Of a stretch of 64,000 nucleotides of DNA, positions 1 through 8,512 are shown in pieces. The position numbers and the translations under genes were made by a program. Source of the stretch: Clostridia bacterium (GTDB lineage Bacteria; Bacillota; Clostridia; Oscillospirales; Acutalibacteraceae); contig JAFQKF010000033.1 in assembly GCA_017397105.1 (NCBI GenBank), forward strand, positions 62,001 through 126,000. Direction: 5' to 3'. Positions within the stretch are counted from its first letter, which is position 1. The number at the start of each line of letters is the position of its first letter. The notes under the pieces were generated by a model, which ran no database searches, was not told the DNA's origin, and was given only the letters and a program-made list of their open reading frames with translations.

Positions 1-2
1 AG

Positions 3-422
3 GGATATTATCTTCCTAATTCGAAGGTTAAAACCAGACCCTATGACGGCATAATCACTCTGCTTGAAACACTTAAAGCGAACGGATATAAAACCGCCGT
101 AGTTACCAACAAGCCCGATGATGCGGCAAAGGAAACGGTGGAGTTTTTCTTCGGAGAGCTTATTGATTTTACCGTAGGACAGGTTGACGGTGTACCGCAG
201 AAACCTGAGCCTGACTGTGTGTATACGGCGCTCGGAAAGCTCGGCGTTTCAAAGGAGGAGGCTGTTTTTGCAGGCGACTCTGAGGTTGACTGCATAACCG
301 CAATCAATGCCGGGCTTGACTGTATAGGCGTAACCTGGGGATTCAGGAGCAGAGAGGTGCTTGAAGAACACGGCGCACGCTATTTGACCGATAAGGTTGA
401 CGGTTTGTATGACATTGTGTAA
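3..422 (+). CDS. HAD-family phosphatase, phosphoglycolate phosphatase-like (5' partial)
   Basis: The C-terminal 139 residues of a HAD-superfamily hydrolase; the start and the DxDGT nucleophile motif lie before the window. Visible motifs are the motif II Ser/Thr region (VVTNKP), the motif III Lys region (QKPEPD) and motif IV (FAGDSEVD, the Mg-binding acidic pair), followed by the usual GVTWGF and LEEHGA segments of Gph/PGMB-type phosphatases. The family dephosphorylates small phosphorylated metabolites such as 2-phosphoglycolate in the cytosol; the exact substrate cannot be read from sequence. It ends 52 bases before the GH95 gene on the same strand, so the two may be co-transcribed. Confidence 0.85.
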   Translation, partial: GYYLPNSKVKTRPYDGIITLLETLKANGYKTAVVTNKPDDAAKETVEFFFGELIDFTVGQVDGVPQKPEPDCVYTALGKLGVSKEEAVFAGDSEVDCITAINAGLDCIGVTWGFRSREVLEEHGARYLTDKVDGLYDIV

Positions 423-474
423 TATTATAATACGTAACACTCTGATAAAATATTGAATAACAGGATGTGAAAAA

Positions 475-2802
475 ATGTCTACTTTACTCTGGCACAATGA
501 ATTCAAAGATGACTGGATGTACGCTTTTCCGTTGGGTAACGGAAGAGTAGGCGCCATGCAGTACGGTAATCCCGATTGCGAGCAGATTGAAATAAATGAA
601 GAATCCTTATGGAGCGGAAGGCAGATAAGGGAAAAATATCACGCTTCCCCTGAGGCGCTTGCTCAGATACGAAGCCTGATTTTTGAAGAAAAGCTTGAGG
701 AAGCGGCGGCGCTTGCCCGTGCCACTTTCCTTTCAGACCCTCCCGTGGTGCGCTCATACGAGAGCTTCGGTGAAATCTTTATAGATTTTCTTGATAAATC
801 TCCCTATACGGATTACTGCAAGACTCTTGAACTGGGTGAAGCAATCAACCGCATCTCGTGGACTAAAAGCGGAATTGATTTCAAAAGCGAGTGCTTCATA
901 AGCGAGGATTACGATGCCCTTGTTTATAAGCTGGCGGGCAATTCCCGTCCGTTTTCGTGTACGGTAACTATGAAACGTAAGCAGGATGCTTATACGGGCT
1001 GTGTCAGCAAAGATACCGTTATCCTCAACGGACGCACAACTTATGCCGAAAACCCCCATTACGGCGAAGGCGGCGAGGGAATGTCCTTCGGTGCAAAGCT
1101 CAGGGTTGAAACTGACGGTGAGCTTTCGGCATCGCATGATTTCATAACGGTCAAGGATTGCACGTATCTCATAATCTACGGTGCATTTGAAACCAACTAT
1201 AACGCGGAAAAATTCGACGTTGACGAAACTGTTGATTACAGAAAAAAGCTTGATGAGTGCATCGGAAGAATCTCTTCATCCTCTTATGAAGAAATCAAAG
1301 CCCGTCATATCGAAGCTCACAAAAAGTGGTTTGACACAGTGAAATTCGAGCTTGAATCCGAGGATTTGTCGCATATTTCAGCCGATGAACGTCTTGACGA
1401 TTTCTATGACGGTAAGCCTGATTACGACCTGATTACTCTCTATTACAATTTCGGACGTTATCTTCTTATAGAAAGTTCGGGTAAAAATGCCCGTCTGCCT
1501 GCTAATCTTCAGGGTATCTGGTGCCACGATTTCAAGCCCCCGTGGGGAAGCGATTTCCACACCAATATCAATTTACAGATGAACTACTGGCCTGCAGGCT
1601 GCGCCAATATTTCGGATGCGGAAAAGCCTTTTGTTCATTTTATGAAGATGATAAGTGCTTTCGGCACAAAGACCGCCAAGGAGCTTTTCAACGCAAATGG
1701 CTGGGTTGTAAATCATACCACCGATGCTTTCGGACGCACGGGTGTGCATGACAGTGTGGATTGCGGATTCTTCCCCATGGCAGGTCCGTGGCTCTGCCTT
1801 AATCTCTGGGAGCGTTATGAGTATACGGGCAGTACGGAATATCTCAGGGAGATTTATCCCATAATCAAGGGCTCATGCGAGTTTGTAAAGGATTATCTTA
1901 TCGAGGATGAGAACGGTCAGCTTGTCACTTCTCCCTCAAATTCTCCCGAGAATGAATTCTATTATACCGATGCAAACGGAAATAAATGCGAGAGTATGCT
2001 CACTCACGGCGCAACGATTGATTTCCAGATTATCAGAGCTCTTTTCACACGCACGGCTTATGCCTGCAAGCTTCTGGGAGTTGACGGTGACTTTGCAAAA
2101 ACTCTTGAGGACACTCTTGAAAAACTGCCGCCCATGCGTATCAGCGAGCGTTACGGCACTGTGCAGGAATGGATAAAGGATTATGAGGAAACCGAGCCGG
2201 GTCATCGCCACGTTTCCCAGCTTTTCGGCCTTTATCCCGATTATCAGATTAATGAAAGTGACCCCGAAATCTATGAGGCGGCAAAGAAAACGATTGCCCG
2301 CCGCATTGAAAACGGCGGAGGCGCAACGGGCTGGTCGAGAGCGTGGATGATTTGCTTCTGTGCCCGTCTTAAGGACGGCAACGGAGCGGCTGCGCATCTC
2401 AGGCATTTGCTCTGCCACTGCACGGCATATAATCTTTTTGATATTCATCCTCCGTTCCAGATTGACGGCAACTTCGGTGCGGTTGCAGGAATAACGGAGA
2501 TGCTTATCCAGAGTCATCTCGGCTCGTTTGATAAACGTATCACTGAGCTCTTGCCTGCTTTACCTGATGCCTGGAAAAACGGCAGCATCAGGGGAGTCAA
2601 AGCAAGGGGCAACTTCACTGTTGATATGGAGTGGAAAGACGGTATGCTTAAAAATGCAACGGTAACCGCCGCCGAGAACGGCGCATTTATGCTCAAGCTC
2701 AACAGCCGTGTCGGCACCCCCAACGAAAAACAGTATTCGGTTGAAAACGGAATTCTCAAAGCTGAAATGGCAGCGGGAGAGAGTGTCAGACTTACGTTTT
2801 AA
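475..2802 (+). CDS. Glycoside hydrolase family 95 alpha-L-fucosidase
   Basis: 775 residues, full length for GH95, an inverting family that removes alpha-1,2-linked L-fucose from host glycans and milk oligosaccharides. The N-terminal beta domain opens with the family hallmark (LPLGNGRVGAM-like, residues 18-29) and ESLWSG. The (alpha/alpha)6 barrel holds the NxNxQMNYWP motif with Asn364 and Asn366, which activate the water. Further on are SPSNSPE (Glu492, the probable general acid), GHRHVSQLFGLYP, and QIDGNFG (Asp664). Family knowledge assigns the catalytic roles; the residues are seen here. No signal peptide or membrane segment, so a cytoplasmic enzyme acting on imported oligosaccharides is inferred. 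The start has AGGATG upstream. It ends at a strong bidirectional hairpin. Confidence 0.93.
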   Translation: MSTLLWHNEFKDDWMYAFPLGNGRVGAMQYGNPDCEQIEINEESLWSGRQIREKYHASPEALAQIRSLIFEEKLEEAAALARATFLSDPPVVRSYESFGEIFIDFLDKSPYTDYCKTLELGEAINRISWTKSGIDFKSECFISEDYDALVYKLAGNSRPFSCTVTMKRKQDAYTGCVSKDTVILNGRTTYAENPHYGEGGEGMSFGAKLRVETDGELSASHDFITVKDCTYLIIYGAFETNYNAEKFDVDETVDYRKKLDECIGRISSSSYEEIKARHIEAHKKWFDTVKFELESEDLSHISADERLDDFYDGKPDYDLITLYYNFGRYLLIESSGKNARLPANLQGIWCHDFKPPWGSDFHTNINLQMNYWPAGCANISDAEKPFVHFMKMISAFGTKTAKELFNANGWVVNHTTDAFGRTGVHDSVDCGFFPMAGPWLCLNLWERYEYTGSTEYLREIYPIIKGSCEFVKDYLIEDENGQLVTSPSNSPENEFYYTDANGNKCESMLTHGATIDFQIIRALFTRTAYACKLLGVDGDFAKTLEDTLEKLPPMRISERYGTVQEWIKDYEETEPGHRHVSQLFGLYPDYQINESDPEIYEAAKKTIARRIENGGGATGWSRAWMICFCARLKDGNGAAAHLRHLLCHCTAYNLFDIHPPFQIDGNFGAVAGITEMLIQSHLGSFDKRITELLPALPDAWKNGSIRGVKARGNFTVDMEWKDGMLKNATVTAAENGAFMLKLNSRVGTPNEKQYSVENGILKAEMAAGESVRLTF

Positions 2803-2814
2803 CAAATAAAAGAA

Positions 2815-2848
2815 AGCCTGCGGACGGTTAAAATCCGCAGGCTTATTT
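2815..2848. terminator. Bidirectional rho-independent terminator
   Basis: A 10-bp perfect GC-rich stem (AGCCTGCGGA / TCCGCAGGCT) with a 9-base loop, A-rich on the left and T-rich on the right. It sits between the convergent GH95 gene and the minus-strand secreted-protein gene and can serve both. Confidence 0.85.
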
Positions 2849-2857
2849 TAATGAACA

Positions 2858-4165
2858 CTAAAAAGCGTTTTTGAAGAACGTGGAAATTTCGTCAAAAGCA
2901 AAACCGATTTTGTTTATCGGCACAATAAAAATCATTTTGAAGTAGTAAATTGCAGAATCTGTGTCGTCTGCTTCAAGTGTCATATTGAAATAATGGCGCA
3001 TTAAAAAGGGAATACTGTCAAGCTCATCAATAACGTTGCTTTTGAGCAGTTCCAGATTTTCCGCAAGGGATGCTTTTGTTACGTTGCAGTCTTTTTTGAG
3101 ATATATTGTGCCGAAATCTTCATCAGTGATTCCGTCGTCATACTCAAAAGAACCGGTGTAACTGTCCGCAACAACAAATACTCTTTTGCCGTCATTGTAA
3201 GTTATATGACGGATGACTGGGGTGAATTCCTTTCCGTTAGGCAAAGTTATTTCTGTACTGTAATTATCACTTTCGTAATCACTTGAATACACAAAGCTTT
3301 TTTTAGTTGAATCGGTAAATGTGACCGTAAGGGTTTCCTGGTTTTTGATGCCGTATTCGGAATAATCAATCCGTCCGTCATAGTATTCTTTTACGTCAAG
3401 ATATTTTTCAACGTTTGAAGCTTCAATGTTTTCAATAAAATAAGAGATTTCAAATAAATCAAGCTTAATCTGAAGTTTGTTATCAAGGAAATAAACGGTC
3501 AGTTCGTTTTCGCCGTTTATCATTTTAGTATCGGAGTAAAAATACCTGCCGAACTCAGTGTCGGTTGAAAGCGTTTTGCCGTTTGAGAAATTGATATCCA
3601 GAACAAACGGGTAGGAAAAATATGCATACTGTGCTTTGCCGTTTGCATCCACTTCTTCAAAATCGTAATTGAGCAGATAGCAGATTTCGTCACTTGCGTC
3701 TGCTGCACTTTCAATTTCACCGTAGTATTCTATATACACGGAAGGGGAAGGTTCGTAGTTATCAACGAGGAAAAGAACGGTTTCTTCATTCAGATAAAAT
3801 ACGGAGCCGTGATTGTTTTTTGAATCATAAATCCAGTCTTCTCTGTCTCTGAAACCGTCAGCTTTGCCGTTTCCATATGTTTTTGCAGTTTCAACAGAAC
3901 AACCTGAACTGACAACGTAGTAAAATCCTGCTTTTTCGGCATTGAAAGAATAAGCCTCGTATTCAGAGGAATAACCTATGCCGTTCAATCCTTCTGTTAA
4001 TGTGCCCTGATATATGTAAGTGCGGTTGAATGTGTCACCGTCTTCAAACGTGTGCGTAAACTCAATTTCGTTTCCTTTTTCAATTGCACCTGCACAGACA
4101 GTTCCTGCTCCGAGAAGCATTGCGAGGCAGAGTAAAAGAGCGGTAAATCTTTTTGCTGTTTTCAT
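2858..4165 (-). CDS. Secreted protein of unknown function
   Basis: About 435 residues with a clear Sec signal peptide (Lys-Arg n-region, a leucine-rich core, and cleavage near AGA-IE at about residue 30). The mature part is acidic and rich in Tyr, Asp and Glu, with many short beta-prone segments; I recognise no catalytic motif, sortase signal, dockerin or cell-wall-binding repeat. The start at 4165 is chosen because the AAAGG Shine-Dalgarno directly abuts the upstream ATG (4177) with no spacer but lies 12 bases before this one. The gene is monocistronic, convergent with the fucosidase, with about 150 bases of AT-rich DNA between its start and the metK promoter. Function unknown; an extracellular binding or structural protein is possible. 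Confidence 0.8.
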   Translation of the reverse strand: MKTAKRFTALLLCLAMLLGAGTVCAGAIEKGNEIEFTHTFEDGDTFNRTYIYQGTLTEGLNGIGYSSEYEAYSFNAEKAGFYYVVSSGCSVETAKTYGNGKADGFRDREDWIYDSKNNHGSVFYLNEETVLFLVDNYEPSPSVYIEYYGEIESAADASDEICYLLNYDFEEVDANGKAQYAYFSYPFVLDINFSNGKTLSTDTEFGRYFYSDTKMINGENELTVYFLDNKLQIKLDLFEISYFIENIEASNVEKYLDVKEYYDGRIDYSEYGIKNQETLTVTFTDSTKKSFVYSSDYESDNYSTEITLPNGKEFTPVIRHITYNDGKRVFVVADSYTGSFEYDDGITDEDFGTIYLKKDCNVTKASLAENLELLKSNVIDELDSIPFLMRHYFNMTLEADDTDSAIYYFKMIFIVPINKIGFAFDEISTFFKNAF

Positions 4166-4320
4166 TGTTGTCAACATCCTTTCAGTGTATTTGTTTTGTT
4201 ACATTGTATTGCCCATAAATACATTGCATTAATATAGACAACAAGGGTTTGCAAAAAGTTCAGTCTTTTGTAAAATAAATAAAACTTTATTAAAGTTTAC
4301 CGTTTGTTAATTCTTGTCTG

Positions 4321-4349
4321 TTGACAAAAAATGCGGTTCGTTATATAAT
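4321..4349 (+). promoter_or_regulatory. Consensus sigma-A promoter for metK
   Basis: TTGACA at 4321-4326 and TATAAT at 4344-4349, separated by 17 bases: an exact match to the housekeeping consensus, just upstream of the SAM riboswitch. Confidence 0.9.
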
Positions 4350-4368
4350 TAGTTGTCAATTGAATATG

Positions 4369-4466
4369 TCCTTATTGAGAGCGGCTGAGGGACAGGCCCT
4401 GTGAAGCCCGGCAACCTGTGTTATACAAGGTGCTAAATCCTGCGGCGAAATGCCGGAAGATAAGGT
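4369..4466 (+). promoter_or_regulatory. SAM-I (S-box) riboswitch aptamer
   Basis: The leader carries the S-box conserved core: CTTATTGAGAGCGGCTGAGG, then GGACAGGCCC..GAAGCCCGGCAACC, GGTGCTAAATCC, and a closing GATAAG that pairs with CTTATT (P1). It lies between a consensus promoter and an intrinsic terminator and precedes metK, a classical S-box target. With S-adenosylmethionine bound, the downstream terminator should form and stop metK transcription. The family is certain from the core; the regulatory direction is established knowledge. Confidence 0.96.
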
Positions 4467-4473
4467 GTTTTCG

Positions 4474-4507
4474 CCCGCTGAAGACACTTCGGCGGGTTCT
4501 TTTTTAT
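4474..4507 (+). terminator. Riboswitch-controlled terminator
   Basis: An 8-bp stem (CCCGCTGA / TCGGCGGG with one G-U pair) followed by TTCTTTTTTATT. This is the expression platform of the SAM-I riboswitch, about 50 bases before the metK start. Confidence 0.88.
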
Positions 4508-4560
4508 TGAAGGACCTTTAGTTGATAAGTTATAAAGAAAGGTTAGAGAAAGGTAACAAA

Positions 4561-5706
4561 ATGGCAAATTATTTCTTCACTTCCGAGTCCGTAACCGGCG
4601 GACATCCCGACAAAATCTGTGATCAGATTTCAGACGCTGTGCTTGACGCTATCCTTGAGCAGGACCCTATGGGCAGAGTTGCCTGCGAAACCTGCTGCAC
4701 AACGGGTATGGTGCTTGTAATGGGTGAAATCACCACAAGCGCAAATATTGATATTCCCAAAATCGCAAGAGAAGTTGTTTGCGATATCGGCTACGATTGC
4801 TCCGAAAAGGGCTTTGACGGCAACACCTGCGCTGTTATGACCGCTCTTGATAAGCAGTCCGGCGACATTGCAATGGGTGTTGACCGCCTCGGTGCAGGCG
4901 ATCAGGGTATGATGTTCGGCTTTGCGTGCGATGAAACAGAGGAGCTTATGCCTCTTCCCATTTCTCTCGCTCACAAGCTCTGCGCAAAGCTTACCGACGT
5001 TCGTAAAGACGGCACTCTTCCTTACCTCAGACCTGACGGCAAGAGCCAGGTAACCGTTGAATACAATGAGGACGGCAAGCCCGTAAGAATTGACGCTGTT
5101 GTTATTTCTTCACAGCACGATGATAAGGTAACTCTTGAGCAGATCCGTGAGGATATAGCTGAAAAGGTTATTAAGGCAACCATTCCTGCTGAACTGCTTG
5201 ATGAAAACACTGTTTTCCATATCAACCCCACCGGCAGATTTGTAATCGGCGGCCCCAACGGTGACAGCGGACTTACCGGCAGAAAGATTATCGTTGATAC
5301 ATACGGCGGCTATTCAAGGCACGGCGGCGGCGCATTCAGCGGCAAGGATCCCACAAAGGTTGACCGTTCCGCTGCATATGCAGCAAGATATGTTGCCAAG
5401 AATATAGTTGCGGCAGGTATTGCAAAGAAGTGCGAGGTTCAGGTTGCTTATGCAATCGGTGTTGAGGAGCCCGTTTCTGTTTTTGTTGAAACCTTCTCAA
5501 CAGGAATTATTCCCGATTCTGAAATTTCAAAGATTGTTGCCAAGGTGTTTGATTTAAGACCTGCTTCAATTATTGAAACTCTCGGCTTAAGAAAGCCTAT
5601 TTACCGTAAGCTTGCGGCTCTCGGTCATATCGGCAGAACAGACGTTGACGTTGCCTGGGAGAAGACCGATAAGGTTGATGAAATCAGAAAAGCGGCAAAT
5701 CTTTAA
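4561..5706 (+). CDS. metK: S-adenosylmethionine synthetase
   Basis: Makes S-adenosylmethionine from methionine and ATP in the cytosol. The 381-residue protein has the family landmarks: [16 protein letters not shown] at the N-terminus (ATP and metal binding), the signature [12 protein letters not shown] near residue 111, and the [19 protein letters not shown] segment (P-loop-like, near 255-275). An in-frame TTG at 4522 would add 13 residues, but the ATG at 4561 is chosen because AAAGG stands 7 bases before it and the protein then begins with the family-typical [10 protein letters not shown]. It is controlled by the upstream SAM-I riboswitch. The 26-base gap to the glycosyltransferase gene has no terminator, so read-through is likely. 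Confidence 0.97.
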   Translation: MANYFFTSESVTGGHPDKICDQISDAVLDAILEQDPMGRVACETCCTTGMVLVMGEITTSANIDIPKIAREVVCDIGYDCSEKGFDGNTCAVMTALDKQSGDIAMGVDRLGAGDQGMMFGFACDETEELMPLPISLAHKLCAKLTDVRKDGTLPYLRPDGKSQVTVEYNEDGKPVRIDAVVISSQHDDKVTLEQIREDIAEKVIKATIPAELLDENTVFHINPTGRFVIGGPNGDSGLTGRKIIVDTYGGYSRHGGGAFSGKDPTKVDRSAAYAARYVAKNIVAAGIAKKCEVQVAYAIGVEEPVSVFVETFSTGIIPDSEISKIVAKVFDLRPASIIETLGLRKPIYRKLAALGHIGRTDVDVAWEKTDKVDEIRKAANL

Positions 5707-5732
5707 TTTTTGCTCTAAGGAGTTATAATACT

Positions 5733-6641
5733 ATGATGCTTTCAGTAGTTGTTCCCTGCTATAACGAGGAGGGGAATGTTGCTCTTTTTTACAAAGAAGC
5801 AATGGAAGCGTTCAAACGCAGCAATATGAGCTTTGAGTTCGTTTTTGTCAATGACGGCAGTACGGATTCAACTCTTTCTGTCCTGAAAAAGCTTTGCTCG
5901 GGTCCCGTGCCGATGAAAATTGTTAATTTCTCAAGAAATTTCGGCAAGGAAGCGGCTATGATGGCGGGTCTTGAGGCGTCAAAGGGCGACTATGTGGTTG
6001 TTATTGATGCGGATTTGCAGCAAAAACCTGAACTGGTGCTTGATATGCTCGGAACACTTGAAGGTGACGAAAGCGTTGATTGTGTTGCTGCATTTCAAGA
6101 GAGCAGGGGTGAGAGCAAGCCCCTTGCCTTCTTCAAGAAAAGCTTTTATAAGCTTATCAATAAAATGTCCGACACTCAGTTCTTCCAGGGCGCAAGCGAT
6201 TTCAGATGTATGCGCCGCAGGATGGTTGATGCGGTTATCGGCATGAAGGAGTATCACCGGTTTTCAAAGGGGCTTTTCTCTTGGGTAGGTTTCAATACGG
6301 TGTATATGCCTTACACGGCGGCACCCCGTGCGGCAGGTGATTCAAAGTGGTCCTTCAGGAAGCTTTTCAGATACGCGGTTGACGGTATAGAGTCTTTTTC
6401 GACAGCGCCGCTCAGGCTTCCGCTTTATCTCGGCGTTTTATTCCTTGCTTTATCCGTGATTCTTTTTGTTATCCTCATTTTTGCGGCAAAGGAATTCATT
6501 GATATTGCGGTAATGTTCTTCGTTGGCGGCACGGTGCTTTTCTGTATGGGCATTATGGGCGAATATCTCGCAAAAGCCTACGTTCAGGGCAAGGGCAGAC
6601 CCGTTTATATTGTTAAGGAAATTATTGATAACGAAAAATAA
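5733..6641 (+). CDS. GtrB/DPM1-like family 2 glycosyltransferase
   Basis: 302 residues. A GT-A domain occupies about residues 1-230, with VVPCYNEEGN at the N-terminus, the VNDGSTDST motif, and DAD in VVIDADLQQKPEL (metal/nucleotide-sugar binding). Two membrane helices follow at about 230-255 and 262-285. This architecture is typical of undecaprenyl- or polyprenyl-phosphate glucosyl- or mannosyl-transferases (GtrB, ArnC, YkoT), which load a sugar on the lipid carrier at the inner face of the membrane. No flippase (GtrA) or acceptor transferase gene is adjacent, so the pathway is not defined. AAGGAG lies upstream; an ATGATG leaves the exact start uncertain by one codon. The gene ends at a bidirectional terminator. 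Confidence 0.88.
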   Translation: MMLSVVVPCYNEEGNVALFYKEAMEAFKRSNMSFEFVFVNDGSTDSTLSVLKKLCSGPVPMKIVNFSRNFGKEAAMMAGLEASKGDYVVVIDADLQQKPELVLDMLGTLEGDESVDCVAAFQESRGESKPLAFFKKSFYKLINKMSDTQFFQGASDFRCMRRRMVDAVIGMKEYHRFSKGLFSWVGFNTVYMPYTAAPRAAGDSKWSFRKLFRYAVDGIESFSTAPLRLPLYLGVLFLALSVILFVILIFAAKEFIDIAVMFFVGGTVLFCMGIMGEYLAKAYVQGKGRPVYIVKEIIDNEK

Positions 6642-6646
6642 AAAGA

Positions 6647-6679
6647 GAGCAACCGTTTTGGACGGTTGCTCATTTTTGT
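6647..6679. terminator. Bidirectional terminator
   Basis: A 10-bp perfect stem (GAGCAACCGT / ACGGTTGCTC) with a 5-base loop, AAAA on the left and ATTTTTGTT on the right, between the convergent glycosyltransferase and ribU genes. Confidence 0.88.
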
Positions 6680-7227
6680 TATACTGAGAATTTTTTGAGA
6701 ATCTTTTTGAGCGGCAGGAAAATGATAAATGTGATCGCGCAGTTTATTCCCGCTTTGAGTAGGTTGAAGGGGATTATTGCGGGGATAAGCATAGAAACTA
6801 CCGCTTTCACGCCCGCGCCTGTGAAAATTCCGGTGAAAACAAGATTGAGCGGAATCATAACAACGGTCATTGCGGCAGTGGCGCATACAAGTCCTATAAG
6901 AAGGCTTTTTGTGTTTTTGCCAAGCTTCTTATATATTAAATCAGCAGTGATAATAAGTACGCCCGAGGCAATGAAATGCATCATAAATCCAATCCATCCG
7001 CTTGAGGCACTTACGGTGATTGCCTGAATGAGGCAGGCAACGAGCAGTATAAGAAGACCTGAGCCTGAGCCGAGCATCAGCGTGCCGAGCAGAACGGGAA
7101 CGTCCGCCATATCGTATTCAAGGAACGGAGCGGCAGGGATAAGCGGCATTCGCACTGCATAAAGAAGTACGATTGAGAGAGCGGCAAACATTGCCATCTG
7201 AACTGTGTGAAGAACCTGCTTTTTCAT
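6679..7227 (-). CDS. ribU: RibU-like riboflavin ECF-transporter S component
   Basis: 182 residues, almost wholly hydrophobic, with five to six predicted membrane helices and a basic C-terminal end (LKKILKKF). It matches the size and pattern of energy-coupling-factor S components (ECF-type riboflavin transporter, RibU): a Met/Lys N-terminus, AALSIVLLYAVRMPLIPAAP and a GSGSGLLILLV segment. The identification as riboflavin-specific rests mainly on the FMN riboswitch immediately upstream. It would bind riboflavin and work with an EcfA-EcfA'-EcfT module encoded elsewhere. SD: GGAGTGATG just upstream of the start. The gene ends at the terminator shared with the convergent glycosyltransferase. Confidence 0.92.
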   Translation of the reverse strand: MKKQVLHTVQMAMFAALSIVLLYAVRMPLIPAAPFLEYDMADVPVLLGTLMLGSGSGLLILLVACLIQAITVSASSGWIGFMMHFIASGVLIITADLIYKKLGKNTKSLLIGLVCATAAMTVVMIPLNLVFTGIFTGAGVKAVVSMLIPAIIPFNLLKAGINCAITFIIFLPLKKILKKFSV

Positions 7228-7239
7228 TTACATCACTCC

Positions 7240-7279
7240 AAAAATAAAAATACCCTGCCGTAAAACAAATACAGCAGGG
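7240..7279 (-). terminator. FMN-riboswitch attenuator terminator
   Basis: On the minus strand, CCCTGCTG and CGGCAGGG pair around an AT loop (7253-7279) and are followed by GTATTTTTATTTTT. It lies between the FMN aptamer and ribU and is the likely off-state when FMN is bound. Confidence 0.85.
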
Positions 7280-7299
7280 CGAAAAACAAAGTGTAACAT

Positions 7300-7410
7300 A
7301 TCTCTTTCATCCGGACTTTACCGTCGGTTACGGAATTTCACCGTATCAACCGCATTGAGCGGCTCGCGGACTGTACCGCCGGTGGGGAATTTCACCCCGC
7401 CCTGAGAACT
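7300..7410 (-). promoter_or_regulatory. FMN riboswitch (RFN element)
   Basis: Read on the minus strand, the region has the RFN conserved blocks in order: CTCAGGGCGGGGTGAAATTC, CCACCGGCGGT, AGTCCGCGAGC, GGTTGATACGGTGAAATTCC, ACCGACGGT and AAAGTCCGGATGAAAGAG. It precedes a transcription terminator and ribU. FMN binding should reduce riboflavin uptake. Confidence 0.96.
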
Positions 7411-7419
7411 GTTATTTTC

Positions 7420-7447
7420 ATTATATACCAATGCTCCGAAATGTCAA
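7420..7447 (-). promoter_or_regulatory. Sigma-A promoter for the ribU leader
   Basis: Minus strand TTGACA (7447-7442) and TATAAT (7425-7420), both exact, with a 16-base spacer; transcription would begin about 10 bases before the FMN aptamer. Confidence 0.85.
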
Positions 7448-7525
7448 CATCCTGAGTAAAATTTTCTTTATTTTTCCTGCGGAGTGTGATATACTATATA
7501 AAGAATGATTTTTCGGAGGTTTACC

Positions 7526-8500
7526 ATGAATTTTACACCTTGCGGGCAAAGCGGAAACTATGAGGGCTATTGCCTTATAAAATCGGTTGAAAAAAAGCTC
7601 ACCTCCAAAGGTGCGGCATATCTTGATATGACTCTCAGCGATTCTTCGGGCGAGATAAATGCTAAATTCTGGGACTATAAGGAGCCCGGAGTCAAATATG
7701 AAGCCTTTGATTTTATTAAGGTCAGGGGCGCATATAATACCTACAACGGTATTGACCAATTCCGTATTGACCGTATGCGCCACGTTGTTGAAAGTGACGG
7801 TGTCAATATTGAAGATTATGTTGAGAGTGCCGGCGAAAGCGGTGAGGTAATGCTCTCTTACATAGAAAAAATCGTTGCCGCTTTTGAGGATGAGGAGCTT
7901 AAAAAGCTTGTGCTCGGCGTTATTGATGCTTACCGTGACAGAATCGTTTACTGGCCTGCTGCGCTGAAGCTTCATCACGCGGTAAGAGGGGGCCTGCTTC
8001 TTCACACGCTCAGCATTATCCGCCTTGCTCAGGGTGTTGTAAGGGTTTATCCTTTTATCAATAAGGATTTGCTTTATGCAGGCGCAATTCTTCACGATAT
8101 TGCGAAGATTGATGAGCTTGAGGTTTCTAAAACGGGCATCGCATCCGAGTATACCGCCAAAGGTAACCTTCTCGGCCATCTTGTGATGGGCGCTATGAAT
8201 GTTGACCGTATCGGCAGGCAGCTCGGTGTCAGCGAGGAAACACTCACGCTTGTTGAGCATATGCTTATTTCCCACCACGGAAAGCCTGAATTCGGCGCAG
8301 CGCAGCTGCCTATGTTTATTGAGGCGGAGCTTCTTTCGGAGCTTGATTTGCTTGATGCCAGAATGTATGAAATGACGAGCGCTCTCGAAAATACGCAGCA
8401 GGGAGAATTCACAAGCCGCCACTGGGCTCTTGATAACCGCAGGCTTTACAATCACGGCAGAAGCGGTGAAATCAGAGTTGAAATAGGTGAAAACGAATAA
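7526..8500 (+). CDS. yhaM: YhaM-like 3'-5' exoribonuclease (OB fold + HD domain)
   Basis: 324 residues. The N-terminal third is an OB-fold nucleic-acid-binding domain (YEGYCLIKSVEKK..LDMTLSD..GEINAKFW). The rest is an HD phosphohydrolase domain with HHAVRGGLLLHTLS, the metal-binding HD in AILHDIAKIDE, and ISHHGKPEFG. This combination and order define the YhaM family, which trims RNA and some DNA from the 3' end. Start 7526 is preferred to an in-frame ATG at 7505 because CGGAGG stands 7 bases before it. It is divergent from ribU; only 12 bases separate it from the DUF2804 gene, suggesting co-transcription. Confidence 0.9.
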   Translation: MNFTPCGQSGNYEGYCLIKSVEKKLTSKGAAYLDMTLSDSSGEINAKFWDYKEPGVKYEAFDFIKVRGAYNTYNGIDQFRIDRMRHVVESDGVNIEDYVESAGESGEVMLSYIEKIVAAFEDEELKKLVLGVIDAYRDRIVYWPAALKLHHAVRGGLLLHTLSIIRLAQGVVRVYPFINKDLLYAGAILHDIAKIDELEVSKTGIASEYTAKGNLLGHLVMGAMNVDRIGRQLGVSEETLTLVEHMLISHHGKPEFGAAQLPMFIEAELLSELDLLDARMYEMTSALENTQQGEFTSRHWALDNRRLYNHGRSGEIRVEIGENE

Positions 8501-8512
8501 GGAGGAGTAAAA

